Shown: in pieces, positions 1 to 6,349 of the stretch
Layout: each line of letters begins with the position of its first letter
Position numbering within the stretch: position 1 is the first letter of the stretch
Source of the DNA: an uncultured Oscillospiraceae bacterium
Lineage (GTDB): Bacteria > Bacillota > Clostridia > Oscillospirales > Oscillospiraceae
Direction: 5' to 3'
NCBI GenBank assembly: GCA_910587205.1
Contig: CAJULZ010000028.1
Span: 1 to 25,264 of the forward strand
DNA: 25,264 nt
Program-made: the position numbers and the translations under genes
Notes under the pieces: model-generated
Told to the model about the DNA's origin: nothing
What the model saw: only the letters and a program-made list of their open reading frames with translations
Database searches by the model: none

Positions 1-46
1 ACCACCGAGATCTACACTCTTTCCCTACACGACGCTCTTCCGATCT
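1..46 (+). other. Illumina P5/TruSeq adapter contamination
   Basis: The first 46 bases match the 3' part of the standard Illumina universal adapter, ending in the familiar GACGCTCTTCCGATCT. Genomic sequence begins at about 47, where the addA reading frame opens at once. This is a sequencing or assembly artefact at a contig edge, not biology. Confidence 0.98.
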
Positions 47-1339
47 GGCGGGCTGGGGGGCGTGCGCATCCTGTCCATCCACAAATCCAAGGGATTGGAG
101 TTCCCGGTGGTGCTGGTGTGCGGGCTGGAGCGGCAATTCAACGAGGCCGACGCCAAGGCCACGATCTTATTCCACCCGGAGCTGGGACTGGGCCCCAAGC
201 GCACTGACCGGGCCCGCGGCCTGCGGTACGCCACCATCGCCCGGGACGCGGTGGCGCTGCGCCTGCGGCGGGAGCTCCGGGCCGAGGAGATGCGGCTTTT
301 ATACGTGGCGATGACCAGGGCGGAGCACAAGCTGATCCTGTTTGCCGCGGTCAACGGTCGGGCCGGGCAGCTGGAGCAGCTGGCGGCCCAGGCCCAGTGC
401 CCCCCGCCCCCCCGGCAGATGGCGGAGGCCCGGTCCATGGCGGAGTGGGTGCTCGCCCCGGCGCTGTGCCGGGGGGACAGCGCCCCCCTGTGGGAGGGAC
501 TGGACGCACCCCGGCCCCCGGCGGCGGAGGGGGGATACGGCTGGGACATCCGGCTGCTGTCCGGGGCGGATTACGTGCGGCCCCAGGGCCCGGAGGGTCC
601 GGCGGCGCCCGAGGAGGGCGGCATGGTCCTCCAGGAAGGACTGGAGGAACGCCTGGCCTGGCGCTATCCCCATATGGCGTCCGCCGCCATCGCCTCCAAG
701 CTCACCGCCACCCAGCTCAAGGGGCGGCTGAAGGACGAGGAGGCGGCGGAGGACGGGGTGGAGCTGCGGCCCACGGTCGGCCGGGCCGCCCTGCGCCGCC
801 CGGTGTTCGCGGGGGTCCGGCCCCTCACCCCCGCGCAAAAGGGAACCGCGTTGCATATGGTGATGCAATATCTTGATTATAACCGTACCAACAGCTTTTC
901 CGAAATTGCGGACGAGGTCACCCGCCTGGTGGAAGGACAGTACATCACCCCCCAGCAGGGGGACGCGGTGAACCCGGCGGATATCCTGGCCTTTTTCCGC
1001 TCGGAGCTGGGGACGCGGCTGCGCCGGTCGCCTCGGGTGGAGCGGGAGTTTAAATTTTCCCTGCTGGTCCCGGCGGCGGACTACTACCCCGAGGCGGCGG
1101 CGGGGGAGGAGGTGCTGCTCCAGGGCGTGGTGGACTGCTGGTTCACCGAGGAGGACGGCACGGTGACGGTGGTGGACTTCAAAACCGACCGGGTGGGCGA
1201 AGACGCTGTGGCGGGCCGGGCCGAGGACTACCGCCCCCAGCTGGATGCCTACACCCGGGCCCTGGCCCAGGCGGCGGGGGCAGTGGTGCGCCGCCGGTGC
1301 CTGTGGTTTTTCAGCGTGGGGCATGAAATCGAATTGTGA
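47..1339 (+). CDS. addA: ATP-dependent helicase/nuclease subunit A, C-terminal part (5' truncated)
   Basis: This is the C-terminal ~430 residues of AddA, the helicase-nuclease subunit of the AddAB complex that resects double-strand breaks for RecA-dependent repair. The frame is open from 47, directly after adapter sequence, so the true start lies off the contig. Numbering from the GTG at 62, residues 1-100 hold UvrD/Rep helicase motifs V and VI (SIHKSKGLEFPVV and LLYVAMTRAEHKL). Residues ~265-425 form the RecB-family nuclease: GTALHMVMQYLD, D358 in GVVDCW, D372-F-K374 in VVDFKTD, and the YRPQLDAY motif. The catalytic D...DxK set is present, so the nuclease looks active. AddB would be expected upstream. 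AddA rather than PcrA or UvrD is called because of the nuclease tail. Confidence 0.95.
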   Translation, partial: GGLGGVRILSIHKSKGLEFPVVLVCGLERQFNEADAKATILFHPELGLGPKRTDRARGLRYATIARDAVALRLRRELRAEEMRLLYVAMTRAEHKLILFAAVNGRAGQLEQLAAQAQCPPPPRQMAEARSMAEWVLAPALCRGDSAPLWEGLDAPRPPAAEGGYGWDIRLLSGADYVRPQGPEGPAAPEEGGMVLQEGLEERLAWRYPHMASAAIASKLTATQLKGRLKDEEAAEDGVELRPTVGRAALRRPVFAGVRPLTPAQKGTALHMVMQYLDYNRTNSFSEIADEVTRLVEGQYITPQQGDAVNPADILAFFRSELGTRLRRSPRVEREFKFSLLVPAADYYPEAAAGEEVLLQGVVDCWFTEEDGTVTVVDFKTDRVGEDAVAGRAEDYRPQLDAYTRALAQAAGAVVRRRCLWFFSVGHEIEL

Positions 1340-1353
1340 CAGGAGATGGGAAC

Positions 1354-1473
1354 ATGGAAATTGTGGACTACACCCGGGAGCTTATCCCGGTGGTTTTACC
1401 GTGCCGTGGAGGGCGCGTCCATCCACGACGAGGGCATCTGGATCGGCCTGTGAGAAAAGATTTTGAAATTTGA
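1354..1473 (+). pseudogene. Short frame-disrupted ORF after addA, family unknown
   Basis: A good ribosome binding site (AGGAG at 1341-1345) precedes an ATG at 1354 that opens MEIVDYTRELIPVV. In this frame the ORF becomes low-quality arginine-rich sequence and stops at 1473. If the frame changes near 1390, the text continues sensibly as WFYRAVEGASIHDEGIWIGL and stops at 1451-1453. This suggests a small gene with a one-base frameshift, or the remnant of a longer one. The opening resembles the start of some GNAT acetyltransferases, but that is too weak for a family call. A real 39-codon peptide cannot be excluded. Confidence 0.3.
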
Positions 1474-1482
1474 AAAAAATCC

Positions 1483-1511
1483 TTGCATTTTCCCGTGGGA
1501 CGTGATATCAT
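1483..1511 (+). promoter_or_regulatory. Promoter of rpmE
   Basis: TTGCAT at 1483-1488 and TATCAT at 1506-1511 are separated by 17 bases, a good housekeeping sigma promoter. It lies 67 bases upstream of the rpmE start. Confidence 0.75.
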
Positions 1512-1525
1512 ACACCTTGCGTTTA

Positions 1526-1546
1526 CAAGGGGCCGCTGCGCCCTTG
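1526..1546 (+). promoter_or_regulatory. Hairpin in the rpmE 5' leader, possible L31 autoregulatory leader
   Basis: CAAGGG (1526-1531) pairs with CCCTTG (1541-1546) around a 9-base loop in the short transcribed leader of rpmE. L31 leader RNAs that mediate autoregulation are known in Firmicutes. Assignment to that class is inference, because only a simple stem is visible. Confidence 0.4.
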
Positions 1547-1577
1547 GACTTTTCATCGACAGAAAGAGGTGAAACCC

Positions 1578-1778
1578 ATGAAGGAAGGCATCCATCCCAA
1601 CTACACCCACACCACCATTACGTGCGCGTGCGGCAACGTGATCGAAACTGGCTCGACCAGGAAGGACATCAAGGTGGAAGTCTGCTCCAAGTGTCACCCC
1701 TTCTACACCGGTAAGCAGAAGATGGTGGATACCGGCGGACGTGTCAGCCGCTTCAACAAGAAGTTCGGCCTGGGCTGA
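1578..1778 (+). CDS. rpmE: 50S ribosomal protein L31, zinc-binding type A
   Basis: The 66-residue protein matches bacterial L31 along its length (MKEGIHPNY..., HPFYTGKQK, RVSRFNKKFGLG). It binds the large subunit and helps bridge the subunits. Cys16 and Cys18 (CACGN) and Cys36 and Cys39 (CSKC) are the four zinc ligands of the C+ form, which is usually expressed under zinc sufficiency and often replaced by a zinc-free paralogue in starvation. The ATG at 1578 follows AGAGGTG at a normal distance. A GTG at 1569 in the same frame would overlap the ribosome binding site and is rejected. The gene is monocistronic, between its own promoter and terminator. Confidence 0.97.
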   Translation: MKEGIHPNYTHTTITCACGNVIETGSTRKDIKVEVCSKCHPFYTGKQKMVDTGGRVSRFNKKFGLG

Positions 1779-1791
1779 AACCCGTTGTTCC

Positions 1792-1828
1792 AAAGACCCG
1801 TTGCAAGGTTTTGCAGCGGGTCTTTCTC
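1792..1828 (+). terminator. Rho-independent terminator of rpmE
   Basis: AAAGACCCG (1792-1800) pairs with CGGGTCTTT (1817-1825), with further TGCAA/TTGCA pairing inside the loop and a T-rich tail. Confidence 0.85.
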
Positions 1829-1840
1829 TATCCAGCCGCA

Positions 1841-1846
1841 TATAAT
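1841..1846 (+). promoter_or_regulatory. Possible -10 element for the flavin-reductase-like gene
   Basis: A perfect TATAAT lies 31 bases before the ATG at 1878. No convincing -35 is seen at 16-18 bases, because that position falls in the rpmE terminator stem. Confidence 0.35.
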
Positions 1847-1877
1847 AACCATATCAGATTGCAGGAGGTATCCCGCC

Positions 1878-2378
1878 ATGTTCCAGAACGTCGATCCCAA
1901 AACGCTGAACCTCAACCCCTTTGCCGCCATCGGCGATCAGTGGATGCTCATCACCGCCGGAACCCCCGAACACTGCAATACCATGACCGCCTCTTGGGGC
2001 GGGCTGGGGGTGCTGTGGGGCGTGCCCATGGCCGCCTGCTATATCCGCCCCCAGCGGCATACCAAGGGATTTGTGGACGAAAACGAGTACTTCACCCTGT
2101 CCTTCTTCTCTGAGGACTACCGCCCCCAGCTCAACCTGTGCGGCACGAAAAGCGGCCGGGACATCGACAAGGTGAAGGAGTGCGGCTTCACCGTGGCCGC
2201 CGGGGCGGGAAACGCGCCCTATTTTGAGCAGGCGAACCTGGTGCTGGTGTGCCGCAAGCGGATGGCGGACCCTATGGATCCCGCGCTGATGCCTGAGGAT
2301 GTAAAGGAAAAATGGTACAAGGGCGACTATCACACCATGTACTGGGGAGAGATTGTGGAGACGCTGAAAAAGGCGTGA
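1878..2378 (+). CDS. Flavin reductase-like, FMN-binding split-barrel protein
   Basis: This 166-residue protein has the layout of the flavin reductase-like/FMN-binding split barrel family. An N-terminal strand with MLITAGTPEHCNTMTASWGGLGVLW is followed by ACYIRPQRHTKGFVDENEYFTLSFF, where the T-x-S and RPxRxT motifs contact FMN phosphate and flavin in relatives. Such proteins reduce flavins or act as small FMN oxidoreductases; the substrate here is unknown. The ATG at 1878 follows AGGAGG at 1863-1868; an upstream in-frame start at 1785 would lie inside the rpmE terminator. The gene stands alone, followed by a decayed hydrolase. No signal peptide or membrane segment is seen. Confidence 0.85.
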   Translation: MFQNVDPKTLNLNPFAAIGDQWMLITAGTPEHCNTMTASWGGLGVLWGVPMAACYIRPQRHTKGFVDENEYFTLSFFSEDYRPQLNLCGTKSGRDIDKVKECGFTVAAGAGNAPYFEQANLVLVCRKRMADPMDPALMPEDVKEKWYKGDYHTMYWGEIVETLKKA

Positions 2379-2414
2379 GTTCCCGCGCACAAAAGAACTT
2401 CAGGGGATAAATGA

Positions 2415-2697
2415 ATGGATATCACGCATTTCTATGTGGAACAAGGGCAGGGGGAACCGCTCATCCTGCTCCATGGAAACGGGGAGAACTGCGGTTATTT
2501 CAAGGGCCAGATGGACGCGTTTTCCCGCCGATACCATGTTTACGCCCTTGACACCAGGGGGCGCGGATCATACCAAGCTGATCGCAAAAAGCATACCCGG
2601 CGCGGAGCTGGCCTTCCTGCCGGGGGATCATTTCGTCGCCGGCAAAAATCCGGAAGCATTCAACCAGAAAGTTTTGGAATTTTTGGGGAAGGACTGA
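2415..2697 (+). pseudogene. Alpha/beta-hydrolase pseudogene (internal deletion plus frame change)
   Basis: From ATG 2415, after GGGGAT, about 51 residues read as a hydrolase N-terminus: GEPLILLHGNGENCGYF holds the oxyanion-type HGxG motif and HVYALDTRGRG follows. At about 2565-2575 the sequence jumps, in a different frame, to a hydrolase C-terminus (HTKLIAKSIPGAELAFLPGDHFV...VLEFLGKD) ending at 2697, whose GDHF carries the expected catalytic His. The whole middle of the fold, including the GxSxG nucleophile elbow, is missing. A typical member has ~230-280 residues; only ~95 remain. The ribosome binding site survives, so decay is probably recent. Confidence 0.8.
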
Positions 2698-2721
2698 TTA
2701 AATCGCCGCAAACGCATTTAG

Positions 2722-2882
2722 GGCTTGTTTAAAATTGTCAACATGCCCAAAGGGAGGCTCTTTTTCCGCCATACTTTGCCAATTTTCCTTGGAATACACA
2801 AAGTATTCCTGCGCCAAACCGGCTTCGTCCGGCGAAAAAATCGCTCCCCGCTGGGCATATTTCCAATTTTCAAACAGCGCCT
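2722..2882 (+). repeat. 161-bp inverted-end interspersed repeat, copy 1 (MITE-like)
   Basis: This segment is about 93% identical to 10499-10660. Its ends are inverted (TTGTTTAAAATTG at left, CAATTTTCAAACA at right), and complementarity extends inward (ATGCCCA...GGGAG against its counterpart), so the unit can fold into a long imperfect hairpin. Inside is GGAATAC-ACAAA-GTATTCC. It sits between the hydrolase pseudogene and hflX and ends 35 bases before the hflX start, so it may affect hflX expression. No transposase is encoded and no target duplication is obvious. Confidence 0.8.
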
Positions 2883-2917
2883 AATCAGCGCTTCCTTAAG
2901 GAAATAAAGAGGAATCT

Positions 2918-4180
2918 ATGTTTGACAAAACCGAAGTAAAAGAAATCAACCGCGCGGTACTGGTGGGCCTGAACGCCCCCGGCCTCAGCGCCGAGGAAAA
3001 CGCCACGGACGAATCCCTGGACGAGCTGGCCGCCCTGCTGGACACGGCGGGGGGCGTCTGCCTGGGGACGGTACTGCAAAACAAGGCATCCCCCGACCCC
3101 CGCACCTTCATCGGCGAGGGCAAGGCGGAGGAGGTCAAGGAGCTGGCGGGCCGCCTGGGGGCGGACATCGTCATCTTCGACAACCCCCTGTCCCCCTCCC
3201 AGCAGCGGGTGCTCACCGAGGAGCTGGGGGTGACGGTGATGGACCGGGCGGCTCTCATCCTGGACATCTTCGCCAAGCGGGCGAGGACCAGCGAGGGGCG
3301 GCTCCAGGTGGCGCTGGCCCAGTACAAGTACCTGCTGCCCCGGCTGACGGGCATGTGGAAGCACCTGGAGCGGCAGGAGGGCGCCATCGGCACCCGCGGC
3401 CCCGGCGAGACCCAGCTGGAGTCCGACCGGCGGCACATCCACCGGAAAATCGCCAAGCTGGAGGAGGAATTGCGGGACGTGCGCCGGGTGCGGGCCACCC
3501 AGCGGGGGCGCAGAGAGAAGAACGAGGTGCCGGTGGTGGCCATCGTGGGCTACACCAACGCGGGCAAATCCACCCTGCTCAACGCCCTCACCGGGGCGGA
3601 TATCCCCGCCAATAACCGCCTGTTCGACACCCTGGACACCACCACCCGCACCCTGGAGATCTCCGACACCTGTACGGTGCTCATCTCCGACACGGTGGGC
3701 TTCATCTCCAAGCTGCCCCACCAGCTGGTGGACGCCTTCAAGGCCACCCTGGAGGAGCTCGTCTTCGCCGACCTGCTCCTCCATGTCATAGACGCGTCCG
3801 GCCCCAACTGGCGGGAGCAGGCGGACGTGGTGGACAGGCTCATTGTGGAGCTGGGCGCGGCGGAAACGCCCCGGCTGGAGGTTTTCAACAAATGTGACCT
3901 GGCGGGCGGGGATATCCTCCCCCATGGGGAGGATATCGTGTCCGTCTCCGCCAAAACCGGGGCGGGGCTGGACCGGCTGCTGGCCGCCATCGGCCAGCGG
4001 CTGGACGCCGGGGTGCGCCGGGTGGAGCTGCGTTTGCCTTACGACAAGGGGGGCGTGCTGGACGCGCTGTACCGGGAGGCCAAGGTGGAAAAGGTGGACT
4101 ACGGCGAGACGATCGCCGTCACCGCCGTATGCACCCCCAAAACCCTGGGACGGGTGAGGCAGTATATCGTGGAGGGCTGA
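2918..4180 (+). CDS. hflX: GTPase HflX, ribosome-splitting/rescue factor
   Basis: The 420-residue protein matches HflX, a GTPase that binds the 50S subunit and splits stalled ribosomes under stress. The N-terminal nucleotide-binding domain (~1-180) contains DPRTFIGEGKAEEV, FDNPLSPSQQRVL and GAIGTRGPGETQLESDRR, the family's hallmark glycine-rich segment. A coiled coil (~165-200) leads to the G domain: G1 GYTNAGKS with K217-S218, G3 D258-TVGF, G4 N324-KCD, and a SAKTG-type G5. All GTPase motifs are intact and the length is usual. The ATG at 2918 follows AAAGAGGA. The gene is monocistronic with a strong terminator behind it; no clear promoter is seen between the upstream repeat and the start. 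Confidence 0.97.
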   Translation: MFDKTEVKEINRAVLVGLNAPGLSAEENATDESLDELAALLDTAGGVCLGTVLQNKASPDPRTFIGEGKAEEVKELAGRLGADIVIFDNPLSPSQQRVLTEELGVTVMDRAALILDIFAKRARTSEGRLQVALAQYKYLLPRLTGMWKHLERQEGAIGTRGPGETQLESDRRHIHRKIAKLEEELRDVRRVRATQRGRREKNEVPVVAIVGYTNAGKSTLLNALTGADIPANNRLFDTLDTTTRTLEISDTCTVLISDTVGFISKLPHQLVDAFKATLEELVFADLLLHVIDASGPNWREQADVVDRLIVELGAAETPRLEVFNKCDLAGGDILPHGEDIVSVSAKTGAGLDRLLAAIGQRLDAGVRRVELRLPYDKGGVLDALYREAKVEKVDYGETIAVTAVCTPKTLGRVRQYIVEG

Positions 4181-4182
4181 GA

Positions 4183-4220
4183 ATGGGCCGCGGGGGACGC
4201 CCCGCGGCCCATTGCATTTT
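4183..4220 (+). terminator. Terminator after hflX
   Basis: A perfect 13-bp stem, 4183-4195 with 4200-4212 and a GACG loop, is followed by TGCATTTTCC. Confidence 0.85.
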
Positions 4221-4228
4221 CCGGGGCT

Positions 4229-4256
4229 GTTCAAGCGTCCCGTTTTTTGGTATAAT
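4229..4256 (+). promoter_or_regulatory. Extended -10 promoter of the MoxR operon
   Basis: TGGTATAAT at 4248-4256 is a perfect extended -10. The -35 (TGTTCA, 4229-4234, spacer 16) is weak, which fits an extended -10 promoter. The start codon at 4405 is ~150 bases away, giving a long leader. Confidence 0.7.
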
Positions 4257-4337
4257 ACAGCCAGCGCGCTTCGAGGAAGCATGGGCCCAATGCGTCCGCC
4301 CCGCTTCGCGGCCTGTTCGGCGAGTCGCCGCTGGACA

Positions 4338-4369
4338 GGCTGAAAAGAAGTGAACACTTCTCTTCAGCC
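4338..4369 (+). promoter_or_regulatory. Stable hairpin in the leader of the MoxR operon
   Basis: Positions 4338-4352 pair with 4355-4369 (15 pairs, one A:C mismatch) around a two-base turn. No T-run follows, so it is not a simple terminator. It may stabilise the mRNA or bind a regulator. The leader also contains a short ORF, ATG 4283 to TGA 4345, with no clear ribosome binding site. Confidence 0.5.
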
Positions 4370-4404
4370 GCGTCAACTATACCAGTCCAAGGGAGTGACG
4401 CCTT

Positions 4405-5343
4405 ATGAGCGAAATACATTTGGCCGCGGCGGTGGTCAACGAGGTAAAGAAGGCCGTGCTGGGCAAGGACGACGCTGTCATCAAGGTGCTGCTGGCGATA
4501 CTCGCCCGGGGGCACGTACTGCTGGAGGACATCCCCGGGGTGGGCAAGACCACCCTGGCCGTGGCGTTTTCCAAAGCCCTGGGTCTGGAATACAAACGGG
4601 TGCAGTTTACCCCCGACGTAATGCCCTCCGACCTGACGGGCTTTTCCCTTTACAATAAGGAGAGCGGGCGGATGGAATATCAGCCGGGGGCGCTGCTGTG
4701 CAACCTGTTCCTGGCGGACGAGCTCAACCGCGCCACCAGCCGCACCCAGTCCGCGCTGCTGGAGGCCATGGAGGAGGGCAGGGTGACGGTGGACGGCGTG
4801 TCCCGCCCTGTGCCCGACCCCTTCCTGGTTATCGCTACCCAGAACCCGGCGGGGGCCTCCGGGACCCAGCTGCTGCCCGACTCCCAGCTGGACCGGTTTG
4901 CCCTGCGCCTGTCCATGGGGTACCCCGCCCCGGCGGATGAACTGGAGCTGCTCCAGCGCAAAATGCGGGGCGACCCTTTGGCGGATGTGGCCCGGGCGGC
5001 CGACAGGGGGCAGCTTGCCGCCCTGCGCGCCCAGGTGGACCGGATTTTTGTGGACGACGAGATCCTGCAATACATTCTGCGCTTGACGCAGGCCACCCGG
5101 ACCCACCCTCAGCTGGTCCAAGGGGCCAGCCCCCGGGCGGCCATCTCGGTGGCCGGGCTCAGCCGGGCGGCGGCCTTCCTCAAGGGGCGGGACTATGTGA
5201 TACCCGGTGATGTAAAATATGTCTGGGTGGACGCCGTGGCCCACCGGCTGGTGCTCCCCGCCGGGGCGGAGGGAAGCTGGGAGCGCGCCGCCCAGATCGC
5301 GGAGGCCGTGCTTGGTTCGGTGCGTCCGCCCCGCCTGCGGTGA
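4405..5343 (+). CDS. MoxR-family AAA+ ATPase
   Basis: This 312-residue AAA+ protein belongs to the MoxR family, chaperone-like ATPases that usually work with DUF58/VWA-type partners. Walker A is IPGVGKTT (K48, T49), Walker B is LFLADELNRA (D105, E106), followed by TSRTQSALLEAMEE and the sensor-1 segment PFLVIATQNP. The C-terminal lid (~200-312) contains SPRAAISVAGLSRAAAFLKGRDYV, typical of the family. AAGGGAG precedes the ATG at 4405. It begins a three-gene operon: the DUF58 gene starts 4 bases after its stop, and the transglutaminase gene follows. The triad moxR-DUF58-transglutaminase is a widespread conserved module whose precise function is not settled. Confidence 0.95.
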   Translation: MSEIHLAAAVVNEVKKAVLGKDDAVIKVLLAILARGHVLLEDIPGVGKTTLAVAFSKALGLEYKRVQFTPDVMPSDLTGFSLYNKESGRMEYQPGALLCNLFLADELNRATSRTQSALLEAMEEGRVTVDGVSRPVPDPFLVIATQNPAGASGTQLLPDSQLDRFALRLSMGYPAPADELELLQRKMRGDPLADVARAADRGQLAALRAQVDRIFVDDEILQYILRLTQATRTHPQLVQGASPRAAISVAGLSRAAAFLKGRDYVIPGDVKYVWVDAVAHRLVLPAGAEGSWERAAQIAEAVLGSVRPPRLR

Positions 5344-5347
5344 GGCC

Positions 5348-6349
5348 ATGTGGTACCGCAGGCTGCTGTACGTCCTGGTGCTGGCCGGGGCGGTGCTGTT
5401 CCAGATCACCAATGAAAACTACCTGGCCCGGTTCCTGCTGGCTGTGTGCATTGCCCTGCCGCTGCTGTCCCTGGCGCTGTCCCTGCCGGGGATGGTGAAG
5501 TGCCGGGTGGAGCTGTTCCCCCAGCCCGCCGCGTTGAACCGGGGGGAGGCGGGGGCTTGGACCATCGGGGTGTCCGTCTTTGCGGGGCTGCCCCTGGCCC
5601 GGCTCACCATGCGCGTAACCGTCCGGAACCTGTTTACCGGGGAGCGGGAATGCCGCTGGGTGAGGCTCACCGGCGTGGCAAAGCGCCGTCCCCTCGGCCT
5701 GCCCGCACGAACCGCCCACTGCGGCGTGCTGGAGCTGCGGGCGGAGAAAATCCGGGTATACGATTACCTGGGGCTGGTTGCCCTGCCCCTGGCCCCGCCC
5801 CACCCCGCCCGCCTCCTTTGCCGCCCCATCCCCGCCGCGGCCCAGCCGCCCGCCATCCCCGAGGGCCTGGGTAAGCCCTCCCCCAAAAGCGCCGCCCGCC
5901 GGGGCCCGGGGGAGGACTACGACCTGCGGGACTACCGCCCCGGCGATCCCATGCGGTCGGTACACTGGAAGCTGAGCTCCAAATGGGACGAGCTCATTGT
6001 CCGGGAGGCCTCGGAGGCCGCCGTCCCCCTGCCGCTGCTCACGGTGGACCTGCTGGGCGGGGCGGGGGAACTGGACCGGCTGCTGGACAAGCTGCTGGGG
6101 ATGAGCCAGGCGCTTTTGCGCGTCCAGCGGCCCCACGCCGTGTTGTGGCTGGACGGCGCGGGGGAACCCCGGCTCTACGGCGTATCCGACCTGCGGGGGC
6201 AGGAGGTATGCCTGCGGGCGCTGCTGGGGGAGCAAGCGCCTGCCGCGGGGCCTCGGCTGGACAGCCGTCCGGAGCTGATCCACGGCGTAGACGGCCCGGT
6301 GTTCCGCATCCACATTACCCCGGAGAAGGGAGGGGACGGCCATGGCTGA
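5348..6349 (+). CDS. DUF58 domain-containing protein
   Basis: The 333-residue protein starts with two hydrophobic segments (about residues 5-20 and 26-45), as in membrane-anchored DUF58 proteins. The signature DYDLRDYRPGDPMRSVHWKLSSKWDELIVRE lies at about residues 196-224 in split form: YRPGDPMR then HWKLSSK. A VWA-like fold usually follows. Relatives are partners of MoxR ATPases. The ATG at 5348 lies 4 bases after the moxR stop; the frame is open upstream to 5219, but that would overlap moxR heavily, so the ATG is preferred. The 3' end overlaps the next gene by 8 bases, implying coupled translation. Confidence 0.9.
   Translation: MWYRRLLYVLVLAGAVLFQITNENYLARFLLAVCIALPLLSLALSLPGMVKCRVELFPQPAALNRGEAGAWTIGVSVFAGLPLARLTMRVTVRNLFTGERECRWVRLTGVAKRRPLGLPARTAHCGVLELRAEKIRVYDYLGLVALPLAPPHPARLLCRPIPAAAQPPAIPEGLGKPSPKSAARRGPGEDYDLRDYRPGDPMRSVHWKLSSKWDELIVREASEAAVPLPLLTVDLLGGAGELDRLLDKLLGMSQALLRVQRPHAVLWLDGAGEPRLYGVSDLRGQEVCLRALLGEQAPAAGPRLDSRPELIHGVDGPVFRIHITPEKGGDGHG

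Noticed and set aside
2725..2907. 60-codon ORF inside repeat copy 1, also open in copy 2
   Set aside because: The frame is conserved only because the DNA repeat is conserved; copy 2 is read differently at its start and there is no ribosome binding site. Structure in the DNA explains the conservation better.
2885..4357. 490-codon minus-strand frame opposite hflX
   Set aside because: It crosses the hflX terminator and is antisense to an intact, motif-complete GTPase.
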